Below are positions 16,788 to 28,311 of a stretch of DNA of 34,690 nt, one piece after another (position 1 is the first letter of the stretch; each line of letters opens with the position of its first letter). A program made the translations under genes and the position numbers. The DNA is taken from the NCBI GenBank assembly GCA_016191165.1, contig JACPPF010000048.1, positions 1 through 34,690 of the forward strand, read 5' to 3'. Origin of the DNA: Planctomycetota bacterium. Its GTDB lineage: Bacteria > Planctomycetota > Planctomycetia > Gemmatales > Gemmataceae. A model generated the notes under the pieces. The model was not told the DNA's origin, ran no database searches, and saw only the letters and a list, made by a program, of their open reading frames with translations.

Positions 16788-17501
16788 ATGCACGATGACC
16801 TGCCGCGCGAGGACATGATCGCCGCCATCGATCGCATGGTGGAGGAGTTGTTGCATTCTGCCGGCATCACGCAACCTCCGGTCGATGCGATCGCCCTGGC
16901 GCAGCGACATCTGGGCATGACGGTGATACTCGATCAGCGTCAACCGCAGCGCGGCCGAGCGCAGCGGATGATGGGCAAGAGGCAGATTTTTCTGAAGCCT
17001 GAGCCGCGCGAGGAACGGCATCAATGGACCGTCGCGCATGAAATTGGCGAGCATCTCAAGAGCGAATTGCTCGAGTGTCTGGAGATCCCCCCGCACGAGG
17101 CGCGGGCGATGATCGGCGAGTCGCTGGCGAATCTGTTCGCGTATCGCTTGCTCGTGCCGACCTGCTGGTTCGCGGAGGATGCGCGAACTTTGGACTACGA
17201 TCTCTTGGCGTTGAAGCAGCGCTATGCGACCTCGAGCCATGAGGTGATTGCCTGGCGCTGGCTGGACCTGACGGCGCCCTGTGTCGTGACGATTCTTGAT
17301 AAGGAGCGCATCACGCGCCGGCGCTCCAACGCCTGGGCGACGCGCCGGCAGCTTCTGCCCGTGGAGGAGCGCTGCTGGCGCATCGTCAACGAACATGGCA
17401 ACCCCGCCATGCTGCGCGACGACGAATGGACGGTTCAAGGTTGGCCTGTCCACGAACTGGATTGGAAGCGCGAGGTGCTGCGGAGCGTGCATGAAGGATG
17501 A
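16788..17501 (+). CDS. ImmA/IrrE-like metallopeptidase-family protein with a HEIGEH motif
   Basis: A 237-aa protein with the layout of the ImmA/IrrE family (PF06114, COG2856): an N-terminal helical part, a strand with KRQIFLKPEPREE, a motif helix VAHEIGEHL (H84, E85, H89), and a following helix ESLANLFAYRLLVP that carries the expected third-ligand Glu. The family cleaves repressors or regulators in mobile elements and stress responses. Here the motif is HExxxH instead of HExxH: residue 88 is Glu, and the next His is one place later. This may change or abolish zinc binding. The C-terminal 100 residues are not recognised. The ATG at 16788 has AGGGAG 8 bases upstream. No XRE-type repressor gene, the usual partner, is adjacent. 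Confidence 0.8.
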   Translation: MHDDLPREDMIAAIDRMVEELLHSAGITQPPVDAIALAQRHLGMTVILDQRQPQRGRAQRMMGKRQIFLKPEPREERHQWTVAHEIGEHLKSELLECLEIPPHEARAMIGESLANLFAYRLLVPTCWFAEDARTLDYDLLALKQRYATSSHEVIAWRWLDLTAPCVVTILDKERITRRRSNAWATRRQLLPVEERCWRIVNEHGNPAMLRDDEWTVQGWPVHELDWKREVLRSVHEG

Positions 17502-17687
17502 TTCCGGTGCCAGACCTTCCTGTTTCTGGCGCGGCCGTCCGGCGCGACGGGGTCCGTCACCGCTGCTTCCAGGTCGTCCGGGCGGCAGGAATTTCCCAAT
17601 CCATTTCATTGGCATAACTTCCCTTTTCGGAATCTTGTGTCATAATTGAGCGGCCCATGTCGTGCGCCCGATTCAGGAGTCGTGTTG

Positions 17688-19037
17688 ATGAAGTCGATCC
17701 CCATCTCGACGAAGTCACCTCCCCGGTCCGGCGAGGCCAAGTCGCACAGCAAGGTCGTCTGGCGAAATGAGCCCGATGACACGCCCACGACGCCCATTCG
17801 CGATCACATCCCCACGCCGGTCTTAACCGCCGAACAGCCGAGCGCGGCATTGCCTACGATCCCCGGTTATGATCTCATCGAGATTCTCGGCCAGGGCGGC
17901 ATGGGCATCGTCTACAAAGCGTTTGATAAGAGCCTCCAGCGTTATGTCGCCATCAAGATGCTGCACGGCGCCGCGCTTCCCGAGCAGGAAAAGGCGGACC
18001 GCTTTCTCGCGGAGGCACAGGCGATCGCCCAACTTCGGCACCCGAATGTCGTGCAGGTCCATGAAATCGGCGCCTGGGCCGGGCAACCGTATTTCGTCAT
18101 GGAATGGATCGACGGCGAAAACCTGGCGACTCACGCAGCCAGCCATCGGAAAACCTGTCGGCGGGCCGCTCAACTCGTGGGGGTGCTGGCGGAGGCGATG
18201 GAGGCGGTTCACCAGGCCGGGATTGTCCATCGCGATTTGAAACCGGCGAACGTGCTGATTGGGCGCGACGGAACGGTCAAGATCACGGACTTCGGGCTGG
18301 TCAAGCGGCTGGACCGGGTTGGCGGTGCCACGCACACGCAGGTCGTGATGGGGACGCCGTCGTACATGGCGCCGGAGTACATTGAGGGGCATCGCAAATC
18401 GGTGTCGCCCGCCCTTGACATCTACGCCCTGGGCGCGATCCTCTTTGAGTTGTTGACGGGCCAGCCGCCGTTCCACGCGGAAACGCCGATGGCGACGCTG
18501 TACCAGGCGGTGCATCATCCGGTGGCGGCGCCGTCGCGGCTGAACGTCATGGTGCCAGGGCCGCTCGAGGCGATTGTGCTGAAGTGTCTGCGTAAGGATC
18601 CGCGGGAGCGTTATCATTCGGCAGCCGATTTCGCTTCCGACCTGCGCGCGTTTCTCGACGGCGATCCCGTGGAGGCCGAGCAGGTTTCGGGGTGGCCAGG
18701 AATGAGCCCGGGCCGGCGCGCGGCTGCGTTGGTGGCTGCCGGGTTGGCGGTGGTGGCGCCCGCACTGATCCTGGTGACGGGCGTGGTTCTGTGGGCGGCG
18801 CCGTTCCCGTGGATGGCGGAAATCTGGAATGGGAACAACGCCGCCAATGCGAAAGCGCAGCCTGCGCCCCTGGAGAAGAAAGGCCCGCGGCCGGTGCCAA
18901 ATAATGGCCAGGACGATCGACCCTGGGATGGGGCGGACGGTCTGGAATTCGATGGCCCGCCGCCGAAATGGAAGCCGGGCCCGCCTCCGCCCAAGCACTT
19001 CGGTCCGTTCTACAAGAAGAAGAAAGGGCCGCCTTGA
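17688..19037 (+). CDS. Membrane-anchored Ser/Thr protein kinase (Hanks type)
   Basis: A 449-aa protein. After a disordered N-terminal region (1-55), the kinase domain has GQGGMG at 68-73, Lys90, HRDLKPAN from 181, DFG at 201-203, GTPSYMAPE and the usual C-lobe (about 60-325). All catalytic residues are present, so it should be active. A membrane helix at about 345-373 is followed by a short tail rich in Pro and Lys with PPPKWKPGPPPPK near the end, which would lie outside the cytoplasm and lacks a sensor domain. The chosen ATG follows CAGGAGT about 8 bases upstream; the in-frame TTG at 17646 is less likely. The upstream gap holds only a weak CATAAT at 17641. It is convergent with the PQQ-propeller gene. 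Confidence 0.93.
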   Translation: MKSIPISTKSPPRSGEAKSHSKVVWRNEPDDTPTTPIRDHIPTPVLTAEQPSAALPTIPGYDLIEILGQGGMGIVYKAFDKSLQRYVAIKMLHGAALPEQEKADRFLAEAQAIAQLRHPNVVQVHEIGAWAGQPYFVMEWIDGENLATHAASHRKTCRRAAQLVGVLAEAMEAVHQAGIVHRDLKPANVLIGRDGTVKITDFGLVKRLDRVGGATHTQVVMGTPSYMAPEYIEGHRKSVSPALDIYALGAILFELLTGQPPFHAETPMATLYQAVHHPVAAPSRLNVMVPGPLEAIVLKCLRKDPRERYHSAADFASDLRAFLDGDPVEAEQVSGWPGMSPGRRAAALVAAGLAVVAPALILVTGVVLWAAPFPWMAEIWNGNNAANAKAQPAPLEKKGPRPVPNNGQDDRPWDGADGLEFDGPPPKWKPGPPPPKHFGPFYKKKKGPP

Positions 19038-19120
19038 TGGCGACTTCCGCAGCTGAATCGCGAGCGAAAGCAATCGCGACTTCGCTCACGCTTCGGGGTC
19101 GGGATCAGCGCCACTCGATT

Positions 19121-20767
19121 TCAGCGCTGGGGGAGTTTCCAACAGGCGATCTCGCTCTGGTTGCGGACGAACAGTTGATCGCCGGCAAGGGCCGGCGTGT
19201 TCCATGTCTTCCATTTCTTTTGGCCCGTGCCCAGCATTTGCTGACGCGCCAGTTCGGTGTCGCTTGCCGAGTCCTTGTCTAGGAGCGTGACGACCCCTTT
19301 TTCGTGAACGACGAGCAGGGTGTCGCCGGCCAGCAACATCTGCCCGGGCCCGCAGCGTTCGCCGCGCCACACCACATCGCCGCTGATGGCGTCGAGACAG
19401 CGCAACTGCCCGGCCAGGCCGTGCAGGCCGAAGATGCGTTTGCCATCGCTGACGGGATTGGCGAAGCGGGCGGCCAGGTTCTTGTTTTTCCAGACCACGT
19501 CCACGCTCCATGCTGGTTGGGAATTTTTCTTATGAGCGATGCGGAGCATGGCGCAGCCGTTGGCGAGTTCCGAGGAAATGAAAACGCGGCCGTCGCTCAG
19601 AACGACGGGTTGGATGCTGTTCATGTCGAAGTCGGTCTTCCAGGGGAAACTCCAGAGTTCTTGCCGGGAGTCCGGATCGTAGCCGACCAGACCATCGCCG
19701 TCAAACAGAAGGATTTGTGTCACGCCAGCCAGCGTGGCGAGTTGCGGGGAGCTATAACCAGCGCGGCGATTGCCGATGGCCCAGGCTTTCTTGCCCGTTT
19801 TTTGTTCGAAGGCCACGAGGGCGGCGCCGGCGGGGTTTTCGGGATCCACGCCGGCATGGGCGATGACCAGATCCTTGAAGATCAACGGCGAACCGGTCAT
19901 GCCCCATTTGATGTTCTTGGCCTTGCTGTCTTCGAGGATGTTGACGCCCCATTTCTTTTTTCCCTCGACATCGAGGCAGAGGAATTCACCGGTTGCGCCG
20001 AGGGTAAAGATGCGCCCATCGTGAATGGTCGGCGTCGAGCGCGGTCCGTTACCCATGATGTCCCTGTGGAAGGCGTCGTAAGCGAACACCCAGCGTTCCG
20101 AGCCGGTTGTGCGGTCGTAGCACACCACGCCTTCTTGCTTGCCGCGCTGCTCGAGCGTGACGACGAGATTTCCAGCCACCGCGATGCCGCTGTACCCGTC
20201 GAAACACGGGCGTTGCCAAACTTGTTTGGGCGAATGCGTGGTCCAGTCGGTTTGCAGTTTGGCGTCGGGAAGAACGCCGTCGCGATTTGGGCCGCGATAG
20301 CCTGGGAAATCGTTCGGGCCCACGACGGCAACCACCACGTCGTTGACGCCTACCGGATGCTGGGCCTGATATTCGGCATAGCGATCTTGATCCGTGGTCT
20401 CCCAGACGAAATGAAAGATTGGCCTGAGCCCCGTCGGCGTGGACGTGAGTTCGACCTGGGTCAGCGACAAGGCGAACGCGCCAATTCCTACGGCCAACAG
20501 TCCCAAAGCCGCAAAGCGCGTCAGCCAGCTAAAGCCCGAGAAGAAAAGCCACCAGATCCCCAGGGCCAGTACGCCGAGGATCACGCCGGGCTGGAGGACC
20601 ATGAGAACTGGGATGGCGGCTTCGGTATCGAGTTCCATCGCTTCCATCACCGGGCCTGCCGCCGCGATGCATGTGATGACGACGAAAACGATGATCGGAA
20701 AAAGAAATCGTCTGAGAAGCGAACGCGCCGCCTGAGGCTGGGCGTTTGAATTCGATGCGTTGGACAT
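19121..20767 (-). CDS. Membrane-anchored PQQ-like beta-propeller protein
   Basis: A 548-aa protein. Three hydrophobic segments at about 20-38, 53-76 and 80-100 anchor it. From about residue 130 there is an outer-cell propeller of the PQQ type, with repeats such as RTTGSERWVFAYD, DVEGKKKWGV, QKTGKKAWAIG and AISGDVVWRG, and a start segment NDFPGYRGPNRDGV typical of planctomycete PQQ-repeat proteins. Dehydrogenase catalytic motifs were not seen, so it is probably a binding or scaffold propeller. The ATG at 20767 (MSNASNSN) has GGAG and AGGA upstream; a longer reading to 20860 would translate repeat DNA. It lies 287 bases after the 2418-aa gene on the same strand, so it may be the last gene of that block or have its own promoter. 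Confidence 0.88.
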   Translation of the reverse strand: MSNASNSNAQPQAARSLLRRFLFPIIVFVVITCIAAAGPVMEAMELDTEAAIPVLMVLQPGVILGVLALGIWWLFFSGFSWLTRFAALGLLAVGIGAFALSLTQVELTSTPTGLRPIFHFVWETTDQDRYAEYQAQHPVGVNDVVVAVVGPNDFPGYRGPNRDGVLPDAKLQTDWTTHSPKQVWQRPCFDGYSGIAVAGNLVVTLEQRGKQEGVVCYDRTTGSERWVFAYDAFHRDIMGNGPRSTPTIHDGRIFTLGATGEFLCLDVEGKKKWGVNILEDSKAKNIKWGMTGSPLIFKDLVIAHAGVDPENPAGAALVAFEQKTGKKAWAIGNRRAGYSSPQLATLAGVTQILLFDGDGLVGYDPDSRQELWSFPWKTDFDMNSIQPVVLSDGRVFISSELANGCAMLRIAHKKNSQPAWSVDVVWKNKNLAARFANPVSDGKRIFGLHGLAGQLRCLDAISGDVVWRGERCGPGQMLLAGDTLLVVHEKGVVTLLDKDSASDTELARQQMLGTGQKKWKTWNTPALAGDQLFVRNQSEIACWKLPQR

Positions 20768-20850
20768 GTCCTGATCTCCAAGTTTGAATGCCGGTAGGCG
20801 CATGGGACGGCGCAGGATTGACAGGCCCGACGCAATTCGCTTGCCGAGTC

Positions 20851-20901
20851 GGAAGCGCAAGCGGCGGGCAGGTAAAAACCCTCACTTACGCTTCCGGCGC
20901 G
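20851..20901. repeat. Degenerate palindromic repeat (CGGAAGCG-AAG family)
   Basis: CGGAAGCGCAAGCGGCGGG on the left and CCCTCACTTACGCTTCCG on the right form an imperfect inverted repeat. It looks like a decayed member of the group best seen at 9818-9889; another partial copy (CTTCGCTCACGCTTCGGG) lies at 19079-19097. It occupies the gap between the 2418-aa gene and the PQQ-propeller gene. Confidence 0.45.
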
Positions 20902-21054
20902 TCCCTTTTGCGGGGGGCGCGAAAAAAAATTCCGTCGCTGGCGCTTCCGGCTAACGAAAACAACGCGTGGCGTTCGACTTCTGTCATCGTATCGCCACGG
21001 CGGAAAAAAAGAATCGCGCCCGTCGCGGGTGGAATAAAAGGAAACGCGCCCCGA

Positions 21055-24000
21055 TCAGCGTTGGGATGGCTCCGGCGGATGGCTAGTGGTATCGTCGGAT
21101 CCGCCAGAAGCAACGCCTTTTGCGCGGCCCGCTGTTTGCCGCCTGACGAAGCGGGCGAACCCGATGCCGCGCAGCACCAGCAACGCGGTGGTCAGGAGAA
21201 TGCCGACCAGGCTCCAGTTGAAAAGGATCATGGCTGCCACGATTGAGCCAAGGGCGAGTTCGGGCGCGAGGGCGCGCAGGATCGGCCAACCGTGCCGGAA
21301 GTAAGAAAGGACGAGCACCGTGACCATGCCGAGCAATACCCATTCGGTCCAGGTGCGCCGGCTGGCGGCGACGCGCTCGGCGGCGAGATGCAATTTCGCA
21401 CTGGCCATGCCCTGGGGCAGATTCCAGGGTTCGGCGAGCGGTTCAGGTTCGCCGATCGAAAAGCCGGCGCGGCGCGGCGCGGCGAGTTTCAAGGCAGCCT
21501 GGCGCTCGGTGTCGAAGCGCAGCGCCTTCGCAGCCGTGGTGTTTTTTCGCTCCACGTCGTGAATGCGTTTTTCCCAATCCTCAAGGTCGATTCCAATCGG
21601 GTTCAGCCGTGCCAGGGCCAGGGCATACCGGGCATGTTGAACGCATGCGTTCAGCAGCCGCTGTCGATGGGCGAGCAGGATCGACAGCGCCGCCGGCCGC
21701 GGTGTCGCCTCGGCCAACGCCTTCGATATTTGCAGGTGAAGGTCGGCTTCTTGAAGCAGGCTGGCAAACCAGGTCGGTCTGCGCGCTGCGTCCGTCCTGG
21801 CGAGATAACTTCCAGGCGGAACCCAAAGCCAACGCTTGTGAGGCGTCACGCGCGCCTGGTCAATTGTCAACGGCATGAGATTCGGCAAATCCGCTCGTTC
21901 CGCCGCGCCGGCATAACGCCAGCGCAGGTGAAGACGCCGCGGCTCCGCCTGTCCGCCCGCCTTGAGTGTGACTTCCCGATTGTCCAGGGTCCACGCGGCG
22001 TAAGGGCGGCCATCGAGGAAGACGCTGATCGACTCGAGCGCGGCGGGGAACTTGACGCGCAGCTCCGCCGAATCCGGAGCGTGAAACCAGAGGACCGCCT
22101 CGCGCAACCACGGCGGCCCGCCAGCTACGCGAATCTCCTCCGAGGCGCCCAGAATCCGCACCAGCGCGCGCGGCGCCACCTTCAGAAACGCAACACTCAT
22201 CGGCGCCTCGATGCTCCGGGCCAGTTTCCACTGCGCGCGATCTGGATGCCATTGCGCGAATGAGCCCGGCAGGGACGCTTCGAGCGCCGGTTGGTCGAGC
22301 AGCTTTTCGCGCTGGTTCGCCTGGAATAGTTCCACGTTTTTCCACGCGATCCAGGAATCCTCCAGAATGGCGCCTTGCAAGCTCACGACCGGAAGCTGCA
22401 TGGAAGGAAGGTTGGCCGGACTGATTTGACCACGAAGGAACAGAAACACTTCCTCGGGCTGCCCGGGAGGAAACTGGAGCGACCAGACCCAGCCACTGCC
22501 GGTCTTATCGGAGAACTTCTGAATGGCAGCGCCCGGCGCCGCAAGCGTGGGAGCGTCGCCGACCCAGTGTTTGACACCAAGTTTGAGGGGAGGCAGGGCG
22601 CCGCGACGCGTCCTGAGGCGAATGGCGTGATGGATATCAAACCCACCCTCGATGCCTTGAACCTTGGTCAACATCGATCCTTTCGGCTGGCGCACCCGTG
22701 GAACCAGCCGGAGGATCACCTGGTGATTCGGTTCGATGACAGCGAAGCCAAGACGGTCGCCCACGCTGGCGCGCAGCCCGCGCGTCTTTTCAACCCGGGC
22801 TTCCACGTCCCCCGCGGTGCGGATTTCCAGCGTTGAATCTTGCAGGCGCGTGTCAAGGGGGTAAACGCCGGGGAGCGCAAAGACCTTGCCGAGCGGTTGT
22901 TTGGCCGCGGGGTTGCGCCAGCCCTTCAGGGTGATGACGGTTTGCCGTTGTGCTTGGCGGAGCCAGACCTGCAAGAGTCCATCCTGTCGTTGCCAGCGGT
23001 AAACATCCGGTCCGGTCACGTCGGCCAGGGTGAGCGCCGCGTCGAGCGCGAATTCCGCCAGGATCAGGTCCTCCTGGGCGCTGCGGAAAGTGAAGGCGCC
23101 GGTAAACTCGCAACAGCTCGAATCAACTCGCCAAAGAAGGTCGGCTTGCGCCTGGCGGGCGATCGGCACGACTTCGAGCCTCAGCCCCGCCTGCTGTCCC
23201 CGCCGTTCGAAGGCGTAACCGCGCGAAGCCGCCGGGATCGGCAGGCGCGTCGATTGGCTCCATTGCTTTTGAAACTCGGCCGCCGATAGAATGCGAATGA
23301 TCCCGAGGTTTGGCGCTGCCGGTGTGTCCTTCTCCGGGACGTCAAGCCGATAACCCAGCAGCCCCGCCACCGATTTTCCCTGCACCGGCGCCGGCAGCGA
23401 CAGCAGAAGCTGCGTTGCTTTGCCGAATCCGCGGGGCACGAATTCCAGGTGCAGAGAGATTTTTCCGGCGACGGGCTGGACAAAGTCCACCGCCAGCTGG
23501 CGTTGAGCGCCTTTTTCCAGAATGCTCCATTGCTTGATGAGGATCGGAGCTGACGGCGCCACGAGCGGCGGTGTCAAAGTGGCTTCAACCGATCGCACGC
23601 TCACGCCATCCGGCAACGTCACGCTCAGGCGCGACAGGGCGCTTTTGCCAAGGGTGTATTTCAGGGCACTGAAAAGAGCCACCGATCCTGGACGCAGGTC
23701 CCAAAAGTGAGCTTCCTGGACCTCAATGGAATTGCCGACCGTCGGAGCGCCCGGCCCAGCCCAGCGCAGGTTGAATGCGCCGACGTAGCCAAGGCGACCC
23801 CGCCAGCTCTTCGAGAGTTGTTTAGAGTCCAGGGAAAGACTCTCCTCTCCCAGGCATTTGTCGCAGTAGACGTTCTTGGCAGGGATTTTCCATTCCAGCG
23901 CAAACTCGGTTTGCGGCAATTTTGGAATCTTGAAGGCAAGTTCATTCAAGTCGCTCGCGGCGGCAACCCGGGCGGTGAACGACAGGCGAAGACGATGGAC

Positions 24001-27000
24001 CCCTGGTTTTCGAATGGGCAGGGCATAGCCAAACCTGTGCGGCACGGGAAACACCGGGGCGCCGTCCAGGAAGGCGTCGCCCTGAAGTTGCACCCCGCTC
24101 AAGGGAATCAGAAGTTTCGCCTGTTCCTTCAGGCAATATATCTCGTAATCAACGTCGAATTTCGCGAAGCCGTCGTGAATGACGCCGGCATACGAGGCGC
24201 CGATCAGGAAGGTTCCCTGGGTGATCGGGTTGGCCCGTGCCTCCAGGTCAGCCAATTTGGCGAGCAACTCCGGCGAGACCAGCACCGCCGGTTTTGGCCC
24301 GTTGATGACCAGGACGGTGTTGGGGCGCGGCGCCGCGGGCTGGCCAAGCACGTCCCAGCTGATGCCGAAAAAAAACGCCACGGCCACCGCGGCCGCGCCG
24401 ACCACGCGAATGATCGAGGAGTTAGCTTGATCGGCCTTTTCGCGCCGTTCCAGGAAAAGGCGCAGGACATTCCAGAGCAGGCTGCCAAGAGCCACGGCAT
24501 TACTCGGCCAAGCAAAAAAATCGCTCGCGGGTCCGGGAAGCCAGACCGCGACGAGAATCCCCCCGGCGATCAACACCAGATGGACGCGAAATGCCGACGT
24601 CACCGAGCAGGCCCGGTGGATTCTCCAGAACCCGAACCCCGCCAAAAAAGCCAGCGCCCAGCCCAGCGTGCGCGCTGACGTCGGGTCCACGACCAGGAAA
24701 CTCGGCGTTTTCGCCCCGACCGCCAGGGTGGCCCATTCGGTCCGCCCGCGAAAGCCGTCGAACATACCGAGGCCTGGCGTATCGTTCGACCCAATCAACT
24801 CGTCGCCGTTGCCGAATTCCGCCCACACGGGAACCAAACAAAAATCCGAAGCTGGGTCGCGCCCTTGACGAACCGCTTCCTGCACGGCCTGGCCCAGTTG
24901 TTCGGCGTCGGTTGCGTCGGTAATCCCCCAGCGCCGAAGTCGATCCGGCGAAGTCAACAGCGCGCCGCCCGGACAAGGAACATAAACCAGGCCAAGCCCT
25001 TCCCAGAATGGACGAGCGGTTTGAGGACCAAGCATGGCCCGGGGCAAAAGCGTTTCCGGTGCGAGCCCGAGGGCACGGAACGCCTGCGGATCAATCACCA
25101 CCGCGACGGTATCCTTCAGTTGCATGACGGCGAGGCGATCGAGCGCTTCGGAAAGCTTCAGCGGCTTCTCGGCCTTGTCGCGCAACTCTTTTTCCGCGGC
25201 AAGGACATTTTGTTTTTGTTCGTCCAACGCTTTCCGGAGCCGGGCGCGTTCGCCCAGGGGCCACCACTCTTGTCCCCAGTTCCAAACCTGCCGCACGCGC
25301 CGTAGGGCCGGGCTTTGACTGGCAAGTCGATACGGTTCGCCGACGGGCGCCACGACGTCATGAGCAAGCGGCGTGAGATGGCCCTCCAAAAACAGGCGAG
25401 CGCGCGGATCTTGCGGGGCAACTGGCCAAACGACCACGGGCGTCTCGATTCGCATCATCCCAGGCAAAAAGGTTGCCTGGGCCTTCGACTTGGCCAGGAC
25501 CTCATAACGAACGGACTTTTCATTTTGATCATACGGCAAGGCCAGGCGAACCTGCGCGCCAGCCGGCGTGGCGTCAAAACGTGGCAGCGTTTGGCCGTTC
25601 AAGCTGACGGAAACCACGCGAAGATGCGCTGGCAGGTGCAGGTCGCACGTCCGTTCGCGCCAGTTCCACAAGCGAAACTCAATGCGGTGAAATGTGACGC
25701 CGTCCCGGGCAACATGAGTTGAAATCCGAGCGGCGTCGCACCTCTCCAGCGCCGAGATCATGTTCTTCTCGGCGCGGGTGCTGACCAGAATCCTGGATCC
25801 CGGCTCGATAGCCCCATCGGCAAATTGAATGCTCTGACTCGGCCCCAACCCTGCCGCGGGCCTGATCTCAACTGGATTCAGCCAGGCGCGTCGCTCTTTC
25901 CGGGCGGCGACGATGGGCGCGGAAGTCGTGTCGACGACCATTTCCTGCCGGACGTTCTCACGCTGTACCGGAACCATGAGGGGAAGCAGCCAGGTCTTGT
26001 CGCCGGGGGAAACGGGCAACATGGGAGCTACCAACGCCGAGCCAACGCACTCCCAGGGAAACGCGCTCGGAAGCCGCACCGAGAGCCGGTGCAAGTCGCC
26101 GTCAACCAGGCCGGGTGGGGCCATGGCTTCGAGTGCGAGCGTTGTCTTGGCTTGCAGTGGCCGAGAAAAGTGAAACCGCCAGCACTCACCCTCGGGCAGC
26201 AACGAGTCGAGCGTCGCCGCTTCCCATGGGTTTTTGCAACCCAGGCGCATCAGGTGGGGAAGCGCCTCGTTGAGGAACAAACGTTCCCAGTGGTGAACCG
26301 GAGCCGTTTCCTCGCCGATGACCTTCCAGGACCTGGGGAAACCAGGAGCGAACTGAAAATCGACATGCTCCGGCGCGCCGAGCAGGGGTTTCACTTCCCA
26401 GCGAAATCGCATCAAGGCGCCCTGTTCCATGAGCGTTATCCGGTGTTTGCCCTGGAATTGCACCTGGACCGCCCGAGGAACCAGGCGAATGTTCGCGCTG
26501 AGCCGTTGATTGCAATAGCGGAACCGGAAGCTCGGCGGTTTGAGGGTGGACGATTTTCCACCAGCGTCTTCCGGGACAACCGGGAGCGATGATTTCAGGA
26601 GTCGCGCCTCGAGAATTGGATCGACGAATACCTCGACGGCGCCCTGGCGAGTCTTCGCATCGAGCCAATCCATCTCTGGAAACGCCAGGGTCCGAGGGCC
26701 CGACGCCATGCCCGGAAGATTCGAACGAAATTCGATCTTGACGACGGCGGAATTCAGCGGCGCCAGGGGCTTGCCGAGTTCGACGATCAAGAACCCGCCT
26801 TCAACGCGCCAATCGCGCAACATATCAGGCGGCTGCATGGCAAGAGATTCAATCTGATAACGGGGAACCACGGTGGGCAACTTGGCGCGCAGTTCAAAGA
26901 CGTTGCTGCGCGATGTCGTGCAGGCGATTTCCGCTTCCAGACGCATCCCACGCGGCGTCAGATGCCAGCGGACCAATTCGCGCGTGTGCAGGTCCGCTTT

Positions 27001-28311
27001 CTTGTCGAACAGGACGAGACCTGGCCGCCTCGTTGACGCGACGTCCGCGGCCGTGTCGGCAAGTGTCAGGCTTTGCATGCCCTTCACCATTTGGCTCATG
27101 GTGAACTGGAACGTTCCATGATCCCATCGGCCCAGAGCCAGGTCTGGATGAAGTTTCAACGCCAGTGTTTCGCCGCGCCGAATGGCGCCAACGACGTGAA
27201 GGCCCGGGCTGGTCCACATCCCGGATGCGGGTTTGGACGCCAGGCTGCTGATGTGCAGGCCGGTTAACTTCCCCTGGACAGGTCGATGAAAGCGAATGGT
27301 CAGCCGCCCCTGAGCCGGAGCGGCTGGCTTGCCCTTGGCCGTTTTTTTAACCGGGAGTTCCGTCCAGGTAAAGTTCTTGACCTCGCCGCTCTTCAAGACG
27401 ACGTCGAAGGGTTGCAGGGCGGCGTCGCCGATCAGGTTCAACTCGCGTACGCTGCCGTGGAGGATGCTGATATCGAATTCGTGTTCGACCTCAAGTCGAT
27501 CGGGCATCAGATGCTGTTCGCTGTGGGTGTGGGTGAACAAGGTGGGTGGGGCGCCTTTGCCGTCCACGATTTTTCGGACCACGAACTGAATGGGACTGGC
27601 GCCGACCGCTTGCAGCCGCCACTTGCGTTTTCCCGGCACGCCCTCGTCGTGCGGGCCCGTCACCAGCGCGGATTCCTTACTGAGGAGAAGCCAGACGTCA
27701 GCGGGTAGATCCAATTCGAATGTGTTGATCGTACAGGGCGGCACCAGCAGTTGAAACGCCATCCCATCATTGGTCGGCGTCCCGCGGGCGCTCCAATCGA
27801 ATCGGCACACCTTGTGGCCAGGTTTGACGAGCAGTCCAAGCGTTTGGCCATCCGGCTCGCCCAGGATCCCCGGCGTGCCTTGATCCCAGCGCAGTCCGCT
27901 CAGCGCCAGGCTGAGCGGCGCGATCGGGAGAACCGAATCCGTTTCGCCCGGGAAGTCGATGGTCCAGGACCCCTGTCCTCGCGCCAGGGAGCGGTCGATC
28001 AATTCAGCCTGATAATGAGCCCGGGTCAATCTGGGGCTTTTTTCAGTTCTTTGTGCGGCCTGGCGCGTTCGCTTGAGCCGGGCCTCGAAGTCCGCCAGCG
28101 GCGTCAGGATCAAGACGCCTTGCTGAACCTTCTCAAGTTCCATCGCCGCCCGTTCGGGTGGGATGATTCGCCATTGAATCGGCAGCGCGGCGCTCGGGCC
28201 CGCCGGTTGCGCCAGCAGCGCCGAGCCCGCCCAGGTCACGGACAGGACCAGAGCAATTCGCAGAACTGCCAGCGATCCCATGGACCAGACTCGGCCAACC
28301 GATGAAATCAC
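21055..28311 (-). CDS. Giant envelope protein, 2418 aa, two-module architecture with central and C-terminal membrane helices (unknown family)
   Basis: I do not recognise a family. From the GTG at 28311 (AAGGCGAGG upstream) the N-terminus holds a signal peptide, whose core begins at an alternative ATG, residue 11. Residues 40-1200 are an extracellular-type, beta-rich region. Four hydrophobic helices follow at about 1210-1322. Residues 1330-2300 are a second beta-rich region, and a helical hairpin plus membrane helices (about 2320-2390) precede a polar tail. Both halves begin with a similar strand (GVLILTP at 65-71, AVLVSP near 1340), then a domain of about 80 residues containing a KPGxH motif (residues 163-166 and near 1440). 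A CDKC pair lies near 1483-1486. The 1160-aa upstream gene has the same opening and ending, so this looks like a duplication or fusion of one such module. It is probably a large periplasmic or surface scaffold. Confidence 0.85.
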   Translation of the reverse strand: MISSVGRVWSMGSLAVLRIALVLSVTWAGSALLAQPAGPSAALPIQWRIIPPERAAMELEKVQQGVLILTPLADFEARLKRTRQAAQRTEKSPRLTRAHYQAELIDRSLARGQGSWTIDFPGETDSVLPIAPLSLALSGLRWDQGTPGILGEPDGQTLGLLVKPGHKVCRFDWSARGTPTNDGMAFQLLVPPCTINTFELDLPADVWLLLSKESALVTGPHDEGVPGKRKWRLQAVGASPIQFVVRKIVDGKGAPPTLFTHTHSEQHLMPDRLEVEHEFDISILHGSVRELNLIGDAALQPFDVVLKSGEVKNFTWTELPVKKTAKGKPAAPAQGRLTIRFHRPVQGKLTGLHISSLASKPASGMWTSPGLHVVGAIRRGETLALKLHPDLALGRWDHGTFQFTMSQMVKGMQSLTLADTAADVASTRRPGLVLFDKKADLHTRELVRWHLTPRGMRLEAEIACTTSRSNVFELRAKLPTVVPRYQIESLAMQPPDMLRDWRVEGGFLIVELGKPLAPLNSAVVKIEFRSNLPGMASGPRTLAFPEMDWLDAKTRQGAVEVFVDPILEARLLKSSLPVVPEDAGGKSSTLKPPSFRFRYCNQRLSANIRLVPRAVQVQFQGKHRITLMEQGALMRFRWEVKPLLGAPEHVDFQFAPGFPRSWKVIGEETAPVHHWERLFLNEALPHLMRLGCKNPWEAATLDSLLPEGECWRFHFSRPLQAKTTLALEAMAPPGLVDGDLHRLSVRLPSAFPWECVGSALVAPMLPVSPGDKTWLLPLMVPVQRENVRQEMVVDTTSAPIVAARKERRAWLNPVEIRPAAGLGPSQSIQFADGAIEPGSRILVSTRAEKNMISALERCDAARISTHVARDGVTFHRIEFRLWNWRERTCDLHLPAHLRVVSVSLNGQTLPRFDATPAGAQVRLALPYDQNEKSVRYEVLAKSKAQATFLPGMMRIETPVVVWPVAPQDPRARLFLEGHLTPLAHDVVAPVGEPYRLASQSPALRRVRQVWNWGQEWWPLGERARLRKALDEQKQNVLAAEKELRDKAEKPLKLSEALDRLAVMQLKDTVAVVIDPQAFRALGLAPETLLPRAMLGPQTARPFWEGLGLVYVPCPGGALLTSPDRLRRWGITDATDAEQLGQAVQEAVRQGRDPASDFCLVPVWAEFGNGDELIGSNDTPGLGMFDGFRGRTEWATLAVGAKTPSFLVVDPTSARTLGWALAFLAGFGFWRIHRACSVTSAFRVHLVLIAGGILVAVWLPGPASDFFAWPSNAVALGSLLWNVLRLFLERREKADQANSSIIRVVGAAAVAVAFFFGISWDVLGQPAAPRPNTVLVINGPKPAVLVSPELLAKLADLEARANPITQGTFLIGASYAGVIHDGFAKFDVDYEIYCLKEQAKLLIPLSGVQLQGDAFLDGAPVFPVPHRFGYALPIRKPGVHRLRLSFTARVAAASDLNELAFKIPKLPQTEFALEWKIPAKNVYCDKCLGEESLSLDSKQLSKSWRGRLGYVGAFNLRWAGPGAPTVGNSIEVQEAHFWDLRPGSVALFSALKYTLGKSALSRLSVTLPDGVSVRSVEATLTPPLVAPSAPILIKQWSILEKGAQRQLAVDFVQPVAGKISLHLEFVPRGFGKATQLLLSLPAPVQGKSVAGLLGYRLDVPEKDTPAAPNLGIIRILSAAEFQKQWSQSTRLPIPAASRGYAFERRGQQAGLRLEVVPIARQAQADLLWRVDSSCCEFTGAFTFRSAQEDLILAEFALDAALTLADVTGPDVYRWQRQDGLLQVWLRQAQRQTVITLKGWRNPAAKQPLGKVFALPGVYPLDTRLQDSTLEIRTAGDVEARVEKTRGLRASVGDRLGFAVIEPNHQVILRLVPRVRQPKGSMLTKVQGIEGGFDIHHAIRLRTRRGALPPLKLGVKHWVGDAPTLAAPGAAIQKFSDKTGSGWVWSLQFPPGQPEEVFLFLRGQISPANLPSMQLPVVSLQGAILEDSWIAWKNVELFQANQREKLLDQPALEASLPGSFAQWHPDRAQWKLARSIEAPMSVAFLKVAPRALVRILGASEEIRVAGGPPWLREAVLWFHAPDSAELRVKFPAALESISVFLDGRPYAAWTLDNREVTLKAGGQAEPRRLHLRWRYAGAAERADLPNLMPLTIDQARVTPHKRWLWVPPGSYLARTDAARRPTWFASLLQEADLHLQISKALAEATPRPAALSILLAHRQRLLNACVQHARYALALARLNPIGIDLEDWEKRIHDVERKNTTAAKALRFDTERQAALKLAAPRRAGFSIGEPEPLAEPWNLPQGMASAKLHLAAERVAASRRTWTEWVLLGMVTVLVLSYFRHGWPILRALAPELALGSIVAAMILFNWSLVGILLTTALLVLRGIGFARFVRRQTAGRAKGVASGGSDDTTSHPPEPSQR

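Noticed and set aside
17609-17646. TTGGCA and CATAAT before the second kinase
   Set aside because: The 26-base spacing is incompatible with a standard sigma-70 type promoter.
21292-22263. Long plus-strand frames (over 300 codons) opposite the 2418-aa gene, also at 23707-24678
   Set aside because: They have Arg/Gln-rich, pattern-free translations and no ribosome-binding site. They are expected by chance opposite a long GC-rich gene.
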